Assembly: GCA_947464585.1 (NCBI GenBank)
Contig: CANHYS010000121.1
Location: forward strand, 1-6,569
DNA from: Planctomycetaceae bacterium
Lineage (GTDB): Bacteria > Planctomycetota > Planctomycetia > Pirellulales > UBA1268
Direction of reading: 5' to 3'
DNA length: 6,569 nt
Shown: one piece after another, positions 1 to 5,766 of the stretch
How positions within the stretch are numbered: the first letter of the stretch is position 1
Layout of the letters: each line of letters starts with the position of its first letter
Translations under genes and position numbers: made by a program
The notes under the pieces: model-generated
Told to the model about the DNA's origin: nothing
Database searches by the model: none
Seen by the model: only the letters and a program-made list of their open reading frames with translations

Positions 1-903
1 GAGCCGCTCGGCACGCTCGTGCTCGCCCTTGCCGTGACCGTGATCGAGGCGGCCCTGCTCCTCTCGCTGCTCTTCGCCGGCGGCGCCGGCATGGAGACGC
101 TGCCCCGCGACACCGTCTATGCCACCGTCATGATCATCACCACCGGCGTGGTCGGCCTCTGCACGATGATCGGCGGCCTGGCCCACCGCGAGCAGTCGTT
201 TCGCGTCGATGGGGCGGGCGGGGGCCTCGCGGCACTGATCGTGCTCGCGGTCGTCACGCTCGTACTTCCCGACTTCACGATCACGACCGGCGTCGGCACC
301 TACAGCCGCGGCCAGTCGCTCTTCGTCGCCGTCGTCTCGGCGGCGCTGTGGGGCATTTTCGTCTTCGTCCAGACCGTCCGGCACCGCGACTACTTCCTGC
401 CGCACGATGATCACGCCCGCCCCGAAGAGCATGCCCTGCCTCCCTCGCGCCGGCAGGCGACGCTGAGTCTGGTGTTTCTCCTCGTCGCCCTCGTCGCGGT
501 TGTCGGCCTCGCGAAAGTGCTCTCGCACCCGCTCGAGGAGTTCGTCGAGGCATTTCACCTGCCGCGCGGCGTGGTAGGGATCGTGGTGGCAATGGTGGTG
601 CTCCTGCCCGAGACCTGGGCCGCGATTCGGGCAGCGTATGCCAACCGGCTCCAGAGCAGCATGAACCTCGCGATCGGGTCCGCCCTCGCGACGATCGGCC
701 TCACAGTGCCAGTCGTCGTCTTATTCGCCAACGCCTACGGCCTGCAGCTCGTTCTCGGACTCGACCCGAAGGACATCGTGCTCCTCGCAACGGCCCTGCT
801 CGTGAGCGTTGTCACGCTCGGCACGGGGCGGACCTCGATGATGCAGGGCGCAGTGCACCTCGTGCTCTTCGCGACCTACCTGTTTCTCGCCTGCGTGCCC
901 TGA
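1..903 (+). CDS. chaA: ChaA-type calcium(sodium)/proton antiporter, 5'-truncated by window edge
   Basis: This inner-membrane cation/proton antiporter of the Ca2+:cation antiporter (CaCA) superfamily would export Ca2+ or Na+ in exchange for H+. The frame is open from base 1, so the true start lies upstream; 300 residues are visible, against about 366 in E. coli ChaA. A GTG at 19 falls inside conserved sequence and is not the likely start. Visible hallmarks are the first-half alpha motif (EPLGTLVLALAVTVIEAAL, acidic residue E16) and the second-half motif (LLPETWAAIRAAYANRL, E204, then SSMNLAIGSALATIGLTVP). About nine hydrophobic segments are seen. Between the halves lies a His/acid-rich hydrophilic loop (LPHDDHARPEEHALPP, near residues 134-149), probably cytoplasmic. 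It ends with TGA at 901-903, and the next gene on the same strand starts over 100 bp later. The family call is firm; which cation is carried cannot be read from the sequence. Confidence 0.9.
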   Translation, partial: EPLGTLVLALAVTVIEAALLLSLLFAGGAGMETLPRDTVYATVMIITTGVVGLCTMIGGLAHREQSFRVDGAGGGLAALIVLAVVTLVLPDFTITTGVGTYSRGQSLFVAVVSAALWGIFVFVQTVRHRDYFLPHDDHARPEEHALPPSRRQATLSLVFLLVALVAVVGLAKVLSHPLEEFVEAFHLPRGVVGIVVAMVVLLPETWAAIRAAYANRLQSSMNLAIGSALATIGLTVPVVVLFANAYGLQLVLGLDPKDIVLLATALLVSVVTLGTGRTSMMQGAVHLVLFATYLFLACVP

Positions 904-1031
904 GGCGGGTATCAAACGAGCCACACATGACGACGAACGACGATGGGATCGCCAAGGAATACCAGGGCATCGAAGCTGCGGAACCGCTGGCCATGTGCGA
1001 GGCGATCGCCCACGTGCGTCCGATGTCTGCC

Positions 1032-1271
1032 ATGAAGCCCGTCGCTGATTCGTCGATCCTCGCTGCCGCCCTGATTATGGCGTTCGTGTTGCTCAGCCAA
1101 GCTCGCGCACTGGCAGACGAGTCGCCGAAAGACACGAACCAAATCGAGAGCCTGACGCCGGAGCAGGCCAAGAAACTGGCGGCGGAGTTTCCGGGGGTGA
1201 GGGTGGATATCGACCCCAGCACCACATACATGGGGCGTTCCCTACCCCTCAATGGCCTGAATTCGCTCGAC
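1032..1271 (+). repeat. 240-bp direct repeat, left copy (pairs with 5527-5766)
   Basis: This segment codes for the signal peptide, N-cap and first repeat strand. It aligns without gaps to 5527-5766, and I counted 12 mismatches in 240 bp (about 95% identity). The similarity continues in the C-terminal coding part (1341-1426 against 6484-6569, 8 mismatches in 86 bp). Upstream of the start it fades within about 25 bp. Confidence 0.9.
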
Positions 1272-1583
1272 GCCGACATCGCCACGACGCTCGCCGCTAT
1301 CGACAAATGGGATGGCAACCTCTCCTCCATCGTCGTCATCGAATCCCCTGATTCCGTCGAGATCGCTGCCGCCCTCGCCACGCGCAAAGGCCCGCTCTCA
1401 CTCCCGAACCTCAAGAAAATCTCCCCCAAGACACTCACAGCGCTGATCGAGAAGGAAGATGTCGTGATCCCGCTGATCGAGAGGCTGGAGTTGATTCAGG
1501 AGCCGGACGGTAGCGCCACGGAAGACTTCGTGATCCCCAAAGGGTTTCAATCGCGGCAGAAGGCACGGCAGCAGGGCAGCTAG
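1032..1583 (+). CDS. Exported repeat-solenoid protein, short paralogue (copy 1, one repeat unit)
   Basis: This is a protein of unknown function, 183 residues from ATG 1032. The start is chosen by alignment with the paralogue at 5527, which begins MKPVAGSSILAAAL. ATG 1023 (MSAMKPV) and ATG 927 (35 more residues) are in-frame alternatives, and none of the three has a good ribosome binding site. Residues 1-30 form a Sec signal peptide (hydrophobic AAALIMAFVLLSQARALA, likely cleaved before DE). The mature part reads as degenerate repeats: an N-cap (SLTPEQAKKLAAEFPGV), one complete 24-residue unit at 1242-1313 (LPLNGLNSLDADIATTLAA...), then C-cap units (ESPDSVEIAAALATRKG, LSLPNLKKISPKTLTALI). The tail ends KARQQGS, with no membrane anchor visible. 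It is a near twin of copy 2 but lacks exactly nine 72-bp units. The weak initiation context leaves open that it is a poorly expressed or decaying copy, although the frame is intact. Confidence 0.75.
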   Translation: MKPVADSSILAAALIMAFVLLSQARALADESPKDTNQIESLTPEQAKKLAAEFPGVRVDIDPSTTYMGRSLPLNGLNSLDADIATTLAAIDKWDGNLSSIVVIESPDSVEIAAALATRKGPLSLPNLKKISPKTLTALIEKEDVVIPLIERLELIQEPDGSATEDFVIPKGFQSRQKARQQGS

Positions 1584-1682
1584 AACCCGCCGCTAAAACC
1601 CGCCGCACGTGGATGGCAAGCGGGGGAGTGCTTCATCGACCAGCGGGCGGGGGCGGCGTGGCCTCCTCCGCCCACATTGCCG
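1584..1682. other. Convergent intergenic region with weak hairpin
   Basis: These 99 bp lie between two genes that end facing each other. They begin with a duplicated 10-mer (AACCCGCCGC at 1584-1593 and 1597-1606). A possible GC stem pairs GGGCGG (1645-1650) with CCGCCC (1668-1673) and could act as a two-way terminator. Neither side has a T-tract, so terminator activity is only a possibility. No gene is visible here. Confidence 0.3.
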
Positions 1683-2954
1683 TCAGCGCCAGCGGTATGA
1701 CGTGAGCCCCTTCAGATCGCGTATGAAGAGCTCGTCCCCCTCGACGGCGAGGTGCGCCCAGCTCTCCTCCGCGGCCACCTTCACCTCGCCGAGCGACACG
1801 TATTCCGTGGGCGTGGCCCGGATGAGCCGCAGATCGCCCGTCTCGTCGAGGGCGAGGATGCGGTCTCCCTGGGCCACCATGCTCCAGTAGCGGCCGAACG
1901 GCTTCGTGATCCACGACTCCTTCCCCGTGGCGAGGTCGAGGCACGCGAACCGCTGGTTACGGAGGTGCACGTAGGCGTGGCTGCCCATGACGATCGGCGT
2001 CGACATGTACCCCTGGATCTTGTTCCTCCACACCTGCTCGACCGGCTTATCGGTACGGGCCGGGTCCACTGCGAAGAGGAACGAACCTCCCCCGTAGCTG
2101 GTCGTGAACACGCGGCCTTCACTGACGGTGGGCGTGACGATGTTCATGCCGCGGAAGGCTTCGATCGGGGTCTTCCAGAGCACGGTTCCCTTCTCGGGAT
2201 CGACGCCGGCGAGTTCCTCGCGGGCCTGCACGAGGATCTGCGGCACGCCGCCGAGCGTGGCGGGGTAGGGAGACGAGAACGCGCTGCCCATCATGCCGCC
2301 GCCGTCGTCGAGCACCCGCCAGACGATCTTCCCGGTCAGCTTGTCGAGCTTCACGAAGCCCGAACCGGCCTGCACGTAGACATGGTCGCCGATCACGAGC
2401 GGGCTGGAGACGAATCCGAATGCGGGGAGCGGACTCTCCAAGGCGGCCATGAAGTCGACCCGCCACACCTCCCGGCCCGTCGCGGTGTCGAGGCAGACGA
2501 GCATGTCGCGCATGCCGGCCACGTAGACGCGATCGCCGTCGACGCAGGGCGTGGAGCGAATCCAGGAGCCGTTCGAGGTGGCGAAGAAGGGGACGCGGAG
2601 GGAGCCCTCCCACTGGACGTGCCAGCGCTCCGCACCCGTCGCCCGGTCGAGCGCCCGCACGTGTTCTGTCGAGGTGTCGAGCGTCTCGGTAACGATCACC
2701 GTGTCGCCCGCGACTACGGGGCCGGAGTAACTCGGGCCGAGTTCGGTCCGCCAGCGTTTCTCGACCCGCGACTGGTCGAGGCCGTCGGGCCAGGCCGCGC
2801 CGGCCACGAATCCGTCGCGGTTCGGGCCTCGCCACTGGGCCCACGGGGCATCGGCACCGGCACGACCGCATCCGAGTCCGACGGCGATGGCCAGCATCGC
2901 GGCCCACGCCGCGCGGGCCGGTCGGCGGCGCCGTCCGGCGGAAAGAGCATTCAT
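1683..2954 (-). CDS. Secreted PQQ-like beta-propeller repeat protein
   Basis: This exported protein of 423 residues has the outer-membrane BamB/quinoprotein-like (PQQ_2) beta-propeller fold. The start at 2954 is preferred over an in-frame ATG at 3101 because it has a GGAG nine bases upstream and opens directly on a signal peptide. That signal peptide has an Arg-rich n-region RRRRPAR, hydrophobic AAMLAIAVGLG, and likely cleavage after RAGA near residue 34. The mature protein begins DAPWAQWRGPNRDGF, a start common in planctomycete propeller proteins. Blade motifs of the form LDxxTGxxxW recur at about residues 102 (ALDRATGAERW), 154 (CLDTATGREVW), 202 (KLDKLTGKIVW), 250 (GVDPEKGTVLW), 295 and 338 (CLDLATGKESW), with a degenerate one near 369. 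I see no catalytic residues or cytochrome motif, so a structural or scaffolding role is as likely as a dehydrogenase role. It is divergent from the FAS1 gene and convergent with copy 1. Confidence 0.9.
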   Translation of the reverse strand: MNALSAGRRRRPARAAWAAMLAIAVGLGCGRAGADAPWAQWRGPNRDGFVAGAAWPDGLDQSRVEKRWRTELGPSYSGPVVAGDTVIVTETLDTSTEHVRALDRATGAERWHVQWEGSLRVPFFATSNGSWIRSTPCVDGDRVYVAGMRDMLVCLDTATGREVWRVDFMAALESPLPAFGFVSSPLVIGDHVYVQAGSGFVKLDKLTGKIVWRVLDDGGGMMGSAFSSPYPATLGGVPQILVQAREELAGVDPEKGTVLWKTPIEAFRGMNIVTPTVSEGRVFTTSYGGGSFLFAVDPARTDKPVEQVWRNKIQGYMSTPIVMGSHAYVHLRNQRFACLDLATGKESWITKPFGRYWSMVAQGDRILALDETGDLRLIRATPTEYVSLGEVKVAAEESWAHLAVEGDELFIRDLKGLTSYRWR

Positions 2955-2963
2955 GCGAGTGGA

Positions 2964-2967
2964 CTCC
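2964..2967 (-). promoter_or_regulatory. Ribosome binding site for the PQQ-like gene
   Basis: On the minus strand GGAG lies nine bases before the ATG at 2954. It favours this start over the longer in-frame one at 3101 and places the signal peptide directly at the N-terminus. Confidence 0.6.
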
Positions 2968-3101
2968 GTGATGGGATCGAGACCGCCGGGAGCATATCGC
3001 GCTGGTCCGAAAAATTGTTTGCATCCAATCGCCTGGCGGCAACGAATGCCTCTTCGTCGGGGCCGCGTGGCGTCGACTGACTCGCGTTCACCTCTCCTCA
3101 A

Positions 3102-3106
3102 AGGGA
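3102..3106 (+). promoter_or_regulatory. Ribosome binding site for FAS1 gene
   Basis: AGGGA sits six bases before the ATG at 3113, good spacing for a Shine-Dalgarno site, and it supports that start codon. Confidence 0.6.
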
Positions 3107-3112
3107 ATCCTC

Positions 3113-3715
3113 ATGCGTTGCTCATCGTTCCGTCTCGCCCTCGCGGCCGCCCTCGTCCTGCCCATGGCAGCGTCGGCCGTCGCCGACGAGTGCCCAGTGG
3201 CCGCCGCACAGAAAGCCCAAGCCAAGGCCCGAGCCCAGGCCCACGTGAAGACCCAAGTGCAGCCCCACGTGCAGATGGTGGCGTTCAACGCTGACCGCAA
3301 GGACATCGTCGAGACGGCCGTCGGCGCCGGCAGTTTCAAGACGCTCGTGGCGGCGGTGCAGGCAGCCGGCCTGGTCGAGACCCTCAAGGGCAAGGGTCCG
3401 TTCACGGTCTTCGCACCCACCGACGAGGCCTTCGCCAAGCTCCCCGCGGGCACGGTCGAGTCGCTGCTCAAGCCAGAGAACAAGGAAAAACTCGTCGCCG
3501 TGCTCACCTACCACGTCGTCCCGGGCAAGGTGATGGCGGCCGATGTCGTCAAGCTCACCGAGGCTCCGACGGTTCAGGGCTCCAAGGCGAAGGTGAAGGT
3601 CACGGACGGCACGGTGATGATCGCCAACGCCAAGGTCGTGAAGACCGACATCGAGACGAGCAACGGCGTGATCCACGTCATCGACGCGGTGATCCTGCCC
3701 CCCGCGGGCAAGTAG
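3113..3715 (+). CDS. Secreted fasciclin (FAS1) domain protein
   Basis: This exported protein of 200 residues carries one FAS1 domain, a fold used in cell-surface and matrix adhesion and in mycobacterial antigens MPT70/MPT83. The signal peptide ([20 protein letters not shown], cleavage near ASA or AVA before DE, about residues 22-25) is followed by a low-complexity Ala/Gln/Lys/His linker (about 28-56). The FAS1 domain spans about 63-196. It shows the H1 box [17 protein letters not shown] (95-111), the H2 motif YHVVPG (133-138) and the terminal strand [14 protein letters not shown]. The only mature cysteine (ECPVA) is not in a lipobox, so the protein is probably periplasmic or secreted, not a lipoprotein. 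A strong hairpin lies 21 bp after the stop, followed by an ECF sigma/anti-sigma pair. That context suggests control by this sigma factor, an inference by analogy with SigK/RskA. Confidence 0.95.
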   Translation: MRCSSFRLALAAALVLPMAASAVADECPVAAAQKAQAKARAQAHVKTQVQPHVQMVAFNADRKDIVETAVGAGSFKTLVAAVQAAGLVETLKGKGPFTVFAPTDEAFAKLPAGTVESLLKPENKEKLVAVLTYHVVPGKVMAADVVKLTEAPTVQGSKAKVKVTDGTVMIANAKVVKTDIETSNGVIHVIDAVILPPAGK

Positions 3716-3736
3716 TCGACGGCTCGCAGGTCAGCG

Positions 3737-3777
3737 GCCGGCTGGCGGGGTGGGCATGAGCCTTCCCCGCCGCCGGC
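3737..3777 (+). terminator. GC-rich hairpin after FAS1 gene
   Basis: GCCGGC (3737-3742), a bulged T (3743) and GGCGGGG (3744-3750) pair with CCCCGCC (3765-3771) and GCCGGC (3772-3777), giving a 13-bp stem with one bulge. The 14-base loop can form a small inner stem (GGC with GCC around ATGA). No T-run follows, so it may act as a terminator aided by other factors, a processing/stability element, or an attenuator that lowers read-through into the sigma-factor gene. Confidence 0.65.
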
Positions 3778-3823
3778 ACGCGTTACGCACCACAGACTAC
3801 GATGAAGCCGGTGTGCCGCTGGC

Positions 3824-3829
3824 GGAGGG
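3824..3829 (+). promoter_or_regulatory. Ribosome binding site deciding sigma-factor start
   Basis: GGAGGG lies five bases before ATG 3835. The earlier in-frame ATG at 3802 has no such site, so the later start is preferred. Confidence 0.65.
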
Positions 3830-3834
3830 CCGGC

Positions 3835-4488
3835 ATGGCGAACGGCGGCAGCACGAAACCGAATACGCAGAGGCTCGTCTTGGAAGACTCGCTACTCACG
3901 AGGATCGCCGATGGAGACCAGTCGGCCGTGCCGGAGTGCATCTCCCGGTATGGCGGACTGGTCTGGACGCTCGCGCGGCGTCGGCTGGCGAGCCGGGAGG
4001 ATGCCGAGGATGTCGTGCAGGAGATTTTCGTCGATTTGTGGAGGTCGGCAGACAGGTTCGATCCGCTGGTCGCCGAGGAGATCACTTTCGTCGCGATGAT
4101 CGCCAGACGACGCGTCATCGACAGGCTCCGCCAGCGGTCGGGGCTGCCGCAGACAGCCTCGATGAACGACGCGGGCGTGTCCGGTGTGGTCGATGTCGCG
4201 GGCTGGGAGACGGCGGGCCGACGGCTCGAGCTTGGCGAAGAAGCCCGGATCGCCGACGAGCATCTCCAGCGGCTCAAGCCCGAAGAGCAGCAGATGCTTC
4301 GGCTTTCGATCTACGACAACCTCTCGCATGCGGCGATCGCCGAACAGACCGGCTTCCCTCTGGGCACGGTCAAGTCACACATTCGACGCGGACTCGACAG
4401 CCTGCGACGCACGCTGGCTGGTCGCCGACGGGATGCCTTCGAAGCAGCCGGCCACGGGCGGGCGACCACTGAAAGGAGCACGCGATGA
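3835..4488 (+). CDS. ECF-type RNA polymerase sigma factor
   Basis: This alternative sigma-70 family factor of 217 residues has only regions 2 and 4, as in extracytoplasmic-function sigma factors. Region 2 spans about residues 36-99 (ISRYGGLVWTLARRRL, the core-binding DAEDVVQEIFVDLWR at 56-70, then RRRVIDRLRQR). A linker of about 45 residues follows. Region 4 (about 145-195) contains LKPEEQQMLRLSIYDNLSHA and the helix-turn-helix HAAIAEQTGFPLGTVKSHIR, which would contact the -35 element. The C-terminus (from about 196) is an Arg-rich extension. The gene overlaps the next one by ATGA, so the two proteins are probably made together and the downstream protein is the cognate anti-sigma factor. Layout and neighbours fit a SigK-like group, but the subgroup cannot be fixed by eye. 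The start was chosen for its GGAGGG site; ATG 3802 would add 11 residues. Confidence 0.95.
   Translation: MANGGSTKPNTQRLVLEDSLLTRIADGDQSAVPECISRYGGLVWTLARRRLASREDAEDVVQEIFVDLWRSADRFDPLVAEEITFVAMIARRRVIDRLRQRSGLPQTASMNDAGVSGVVDVAGWETAGRRLELGEEARIADEHLQRLKPEEQQMLRLSIYDNLSHAAIAEQTGFPLGTVKSHIRRGLDSLRRTLAGRRRDAFEAAGHGRATTERSTR
4472..4478 (+). promoter_or_regulatory. Ribosome binding site for anti-sigma gene inside sigma gene
   Basis: AAAGGAG ends six bases before the ATG at 4485, inside the last codons of the sigma gene. Together with the ATGA overlap it indicates coupled translation of the pair. Confidence 0.65.
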
Positions 4489-5300
4489 GCGGCTTCGACA
4501 ACGAACACGACAATGCCTCCTGGGCATCGGCCCCCGGAAACGACCCGAGCGACTGGGAGTTCGCCGCTGCGGCGATCGAACTGGCGCTGGTCCACCGCGC
4601 GGGCAGCCCACTCCCGGCCCTGCCGGATGAGCTTGCCACGCGAATCGGCCACGCGGCGCCGGCGCACCTGCCGCTGGTCACTGCTGTCGAGCCCAGGCCG
4701 GCACCGAAGTCTCTGGGGGGCCAGTCTGCCGGTCGGCCTTGGCTCGCGGCGGCCGGTTGGTGGACGGCGGCCTGTCTCGCTGGTGTGCTCGCCTGGCAGT
4801 GGAGTGGGGCGTCGCGGATCGCGGCACCGCCGAGCGGCGACGGGAAGCCGCCGGTGCTGGCGGAGCTGCGCGGCAAGCTGCTGGCCGAGGATCCCGAGGC
4901 TGTGACGGTCGCTTGGAAAAAGGCGGGTGATGATCCGGCGATCGTCGCCGGCGAGGCCGGCCAAGAATCGGTGGCCGGTCAGGAATCGGTGGGCTCCCTG
5001 GGCGACGTCGTCTGGAGTTCCGCACGCCAGCAGGGCTACATGCGGTTTCGGGGCCTGGCAGCCAACGATCCGACCGTCGCTCAGTATCAACTCTGGATCT
5101 TCGATGCGGAGCGTGACGATGCCTATCCCGTGGATGGCGGCGTGTTCGACGTGCCGGCGGCCGGTGGCGATGTCGTCGTCAGGATCGACCCGCGGCTCCG
5201 GGTCAGCCGGGCCACGGCATTTGCGATCACCGTCGAGAAGCCCGGCGGCGTGGTCGTCTCCAACCGCAAGCGACTGCCGCTGCTGGCAGCGGTGCCATGA
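4485..5300 (+). CDS. RskA-type membrane anti-sigma factor
   Basis: This probable anti-sigma factor of 271 residues would hold the upstream ECF sigma factor at the membrane. The N-terminal cytoplasmic part (1-85) should bind the sigma factor. One membrane segment follows (about 86-106, WLAAAGWWTAACLAGVLAWQW). The extracytoplasmic part (about 120-262) resembles the RskA C-terminal domain, with signature stretches GYMRFRGLAANDPTVAQYQLWIFD (185 onward, first 20 or so residues most typical), GGVFDVPAAGG and AFAITVEKPGG. The N-terminal part has no HxxxCxxC zinc motif; the only cysteine is in the membrane segment. If it binds sigma, it does so as a zinc-free type. A duplicated hexapeptide (AGQESV twice, 158-169) sits in the extracytoplasmic part. 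In the RskA family such proteins are inactivated by regulated proteolysis; no trigger can be read here. Confidence 0.88.
   Translation: MSGFDNEHDNASWASAPGNDPSDWEFAAAAIELALVHRAGSPLPALPDELATRIGHAAPAHLPLVTAVEPRPAPKSLGGQSAGRPWLAAAGWWTAACLAGVLAWQWSGASRIAAPPSGDGKPPVLAELRGKLLAEDPEAVTVAWKKAGDDPAIVAGEAGQESVAGQESVGSLGDVVWSSARQQGYMRFRGLAANDPTVAQYQLWIFDAERDDAYPVDGGVFDVPAAGGDVVVRIDPRLRVSRATAFAITVEKPGGVVVSNRKRLPLLAAVP
4956..4991 (+). repeat. 18-bp in-frame tandem duplication in anti-sigma gene
   Basis: Two 18-bp units (4956-4973 and 4974-4991) each encode AGQESV and differ at three bases. The duplication lengthens the predicted flexible stretch just before the conserved RskA-like domain. It looks recent and is likely a linker length variant. 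Confidence 0.8.
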
Positions 5301-5364
5301 TCCGTCGACGATGACAACGCTCAGGCTGCTGTCGCCGGTGGTCAACCTTCGACTTCTGCCGAGC

Positions 5365-5370
5365 TATAGT
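5365..5370 (+). promoter_or_regulatory. Possible -10 box (TATAGT) upstream of copy 2
   Basis: TATAGT is a one-mismatch match to TATAAT in otherwise GC-rich DNA. No good TTGACA-like -35 box sits at 16-18 bp; the nearest candidate, GTCAAC at 5341-5346, is poor. It would yield a leader of about 150 bases. Confidence 0.3.
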
Positions 5371-5398
5371 ATGAATGGTGCCGATCTCGCTTTGTGCT

Positions 5399-5441
5399 CA
5401 TGGGGGAGCGGTGACACACAGCTTCGCACAGTGCTCCCATG
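5399..5441. repeat. Imperfect inverted repeat in the copy 2 leader
   Basis: CATGGGGGAGC (5399-5409) pairs with GCTCCCATG (5433-5441): nine base pairs with a two-base GG bulge and a 23-base loop. It could be an operator-like dyad or an RNA stem. No T-run follows. Confidence 0.4.
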
Positions 5442-5487
5442 GAAGCGGCGTCGATCACGTTTTCCCTTGCTGGTGCTGCGGGCTCGC

Positions 5488-5516
5488 GGGGACAGAAAAG
5501 AGCTGCGTCCCCTTTT
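5488..5516 (+). terminator. Terminator-like hairpin with T-tract, also REP-like
   Basis: GGGGAC (5488-5493) pairs perfectly with GTCCCC (5507-5512) around a 13-base loop and is followed at once by TTTT (5513-5516). It could end the sigma/anti-sigma transcript. An alternative stem pairs AAAAG (5496-5500) with CTTTT (5512-5516), so two mutually exclusive folds are possible. The GGGGACAGAAAA...GTCCCCTTTT style resembles dispersed palindromes I associate with REP-type elements in environmental bacteria. That link is from memory and unverified. Confidence 0.5.
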
Positions 5517-5520
5517 GAGG
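5517..5520 (+). promoter_or_regulatory. Ribosome binding site of copy 2, abutting the hairpin
   Basis: GAGG lies six bases before ATG 5527 and begins directly after the hairpin's TTTT. Folding of the leader could therefore influence translation. At the matching place before copy 1 the sequence reads GATG, so this site is lost there. Confidence 0.55.
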
Positions 5521-5526
5521 TCTGGC

Positions 5527-5766
5527 ATGAAGCCCGTCGCTGGTTCGTCGATCCTCGCTGCCGCCCTAATTGTGTCGCTCGTGTTGCTCAGCCAAGCTCA
5601 AGCACTGGCAGACGAGTTGCCGAAAGACACGAACCAAATCGAGAGCCTGACGCCGGAGCAGGCCAAGAAACTGGCGGCGGAGTTTCCGGGGGTGTGGGTG
5701 GTGATCGACCCCAGCACCACATACATGCGGCGTTCCCTACCCCTCAATGGCCTGAATTCGCTCGAC
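5527..5766 (+). repeat. 240-bp direct repeat, right copy (pairs with 1032-1271)
   Basis: This is the right-hand copy of the gap-free, about 95% identical segment found at 1032-1271, in the same orientation. The start points of the two copies are 4495 bp apart and bracket the PQQ-like, FAS1, sigma and anti-sigma genes. Confidence 0.9.

Larger units (their letters stand above)
2955..3112. promoter_or_regulatory. Divergent control region between PQQ-like and FAS1 genes
   Basis: These 158 bp must carry the promoters of both divergent genes. They include an A/T-rich patch (AAAAATTGTTTG around 3010-3021) in otherwise GC-rich DNA. No convincing housekeeping -35/-10 pair is visible for either strand. 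A GCATCC (3021-3026) and ACGAAT (3042-3047) pair, 15 bp apart and 65 bp before the FAS1 ATG, resembles the mycobacterial SigK promoter as I remember it (CCATCC and CCGAAT). The match is imperfect and the spacing may be short, so the element is tentative, though the region itself clearly has to contain promoters. Confidence 0.45.
5301..5526 (+). other. 226-bp leader between anti-sigma gene and copy 2
   Basis: No coding region is convincing here. The stretch holds, in order, a possible -10 box (5365-5370), an imperfect inverted repeat (5399-5441), a terminator-like hairpin (5488-5516) and the ribosome binding site of the repeat-protein gene (5517-5520). If the -10 box is real, the mRNA leader is about 150 bases and contains both structures. 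Confidence 0.6.

Noticed and set aside
1002..1009. GCGATCGC palindrome, as in cyanobacterial HIP1
   Set aside because: This is a single occurrence in GC-rich DNA and chance is enough to explain it.
927..1031. 35-residue N-terminal extension of copy 1 (from ATG 927)
   Set aside because: It has no counterpart in copy 2, would bury the signal peptide inside the protein, and has no nearby ribosome binding site. It is kept only as an alternative start.
2865..2875. Lipobox in the PQQ-like protein (GLGC in the signal region)
   Set aside because: The residue three before the cysteine is Gly rather than Leu or similar, and a better signal peptidase I site (AGA before DAPW) follows.
1752..3080. 442-codon plus-strand frame opposite the PQQ-like gene
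   Set aside because: Its product is His/Arg/Gly-rich with no recognisable domain and is the antisense shadow of a gene with clear propeller repeats and a signal peptide.
3750..4472. 240-codon plus-strand frame overlapping the sigma gene in another frame
   Set aside because: Its composition is an out-of-frame Arg-rich product. The sigma frame carries regions 2 and 4.
4311..5345. 344-codon minus-strand frame opposite the sigma/anti-sigma pair
   Set aside because: It has no domain and an Arg/Pro-rich composition. The plus-strand pair has an ATGA overlap, a ribosome binding site and family motifs.
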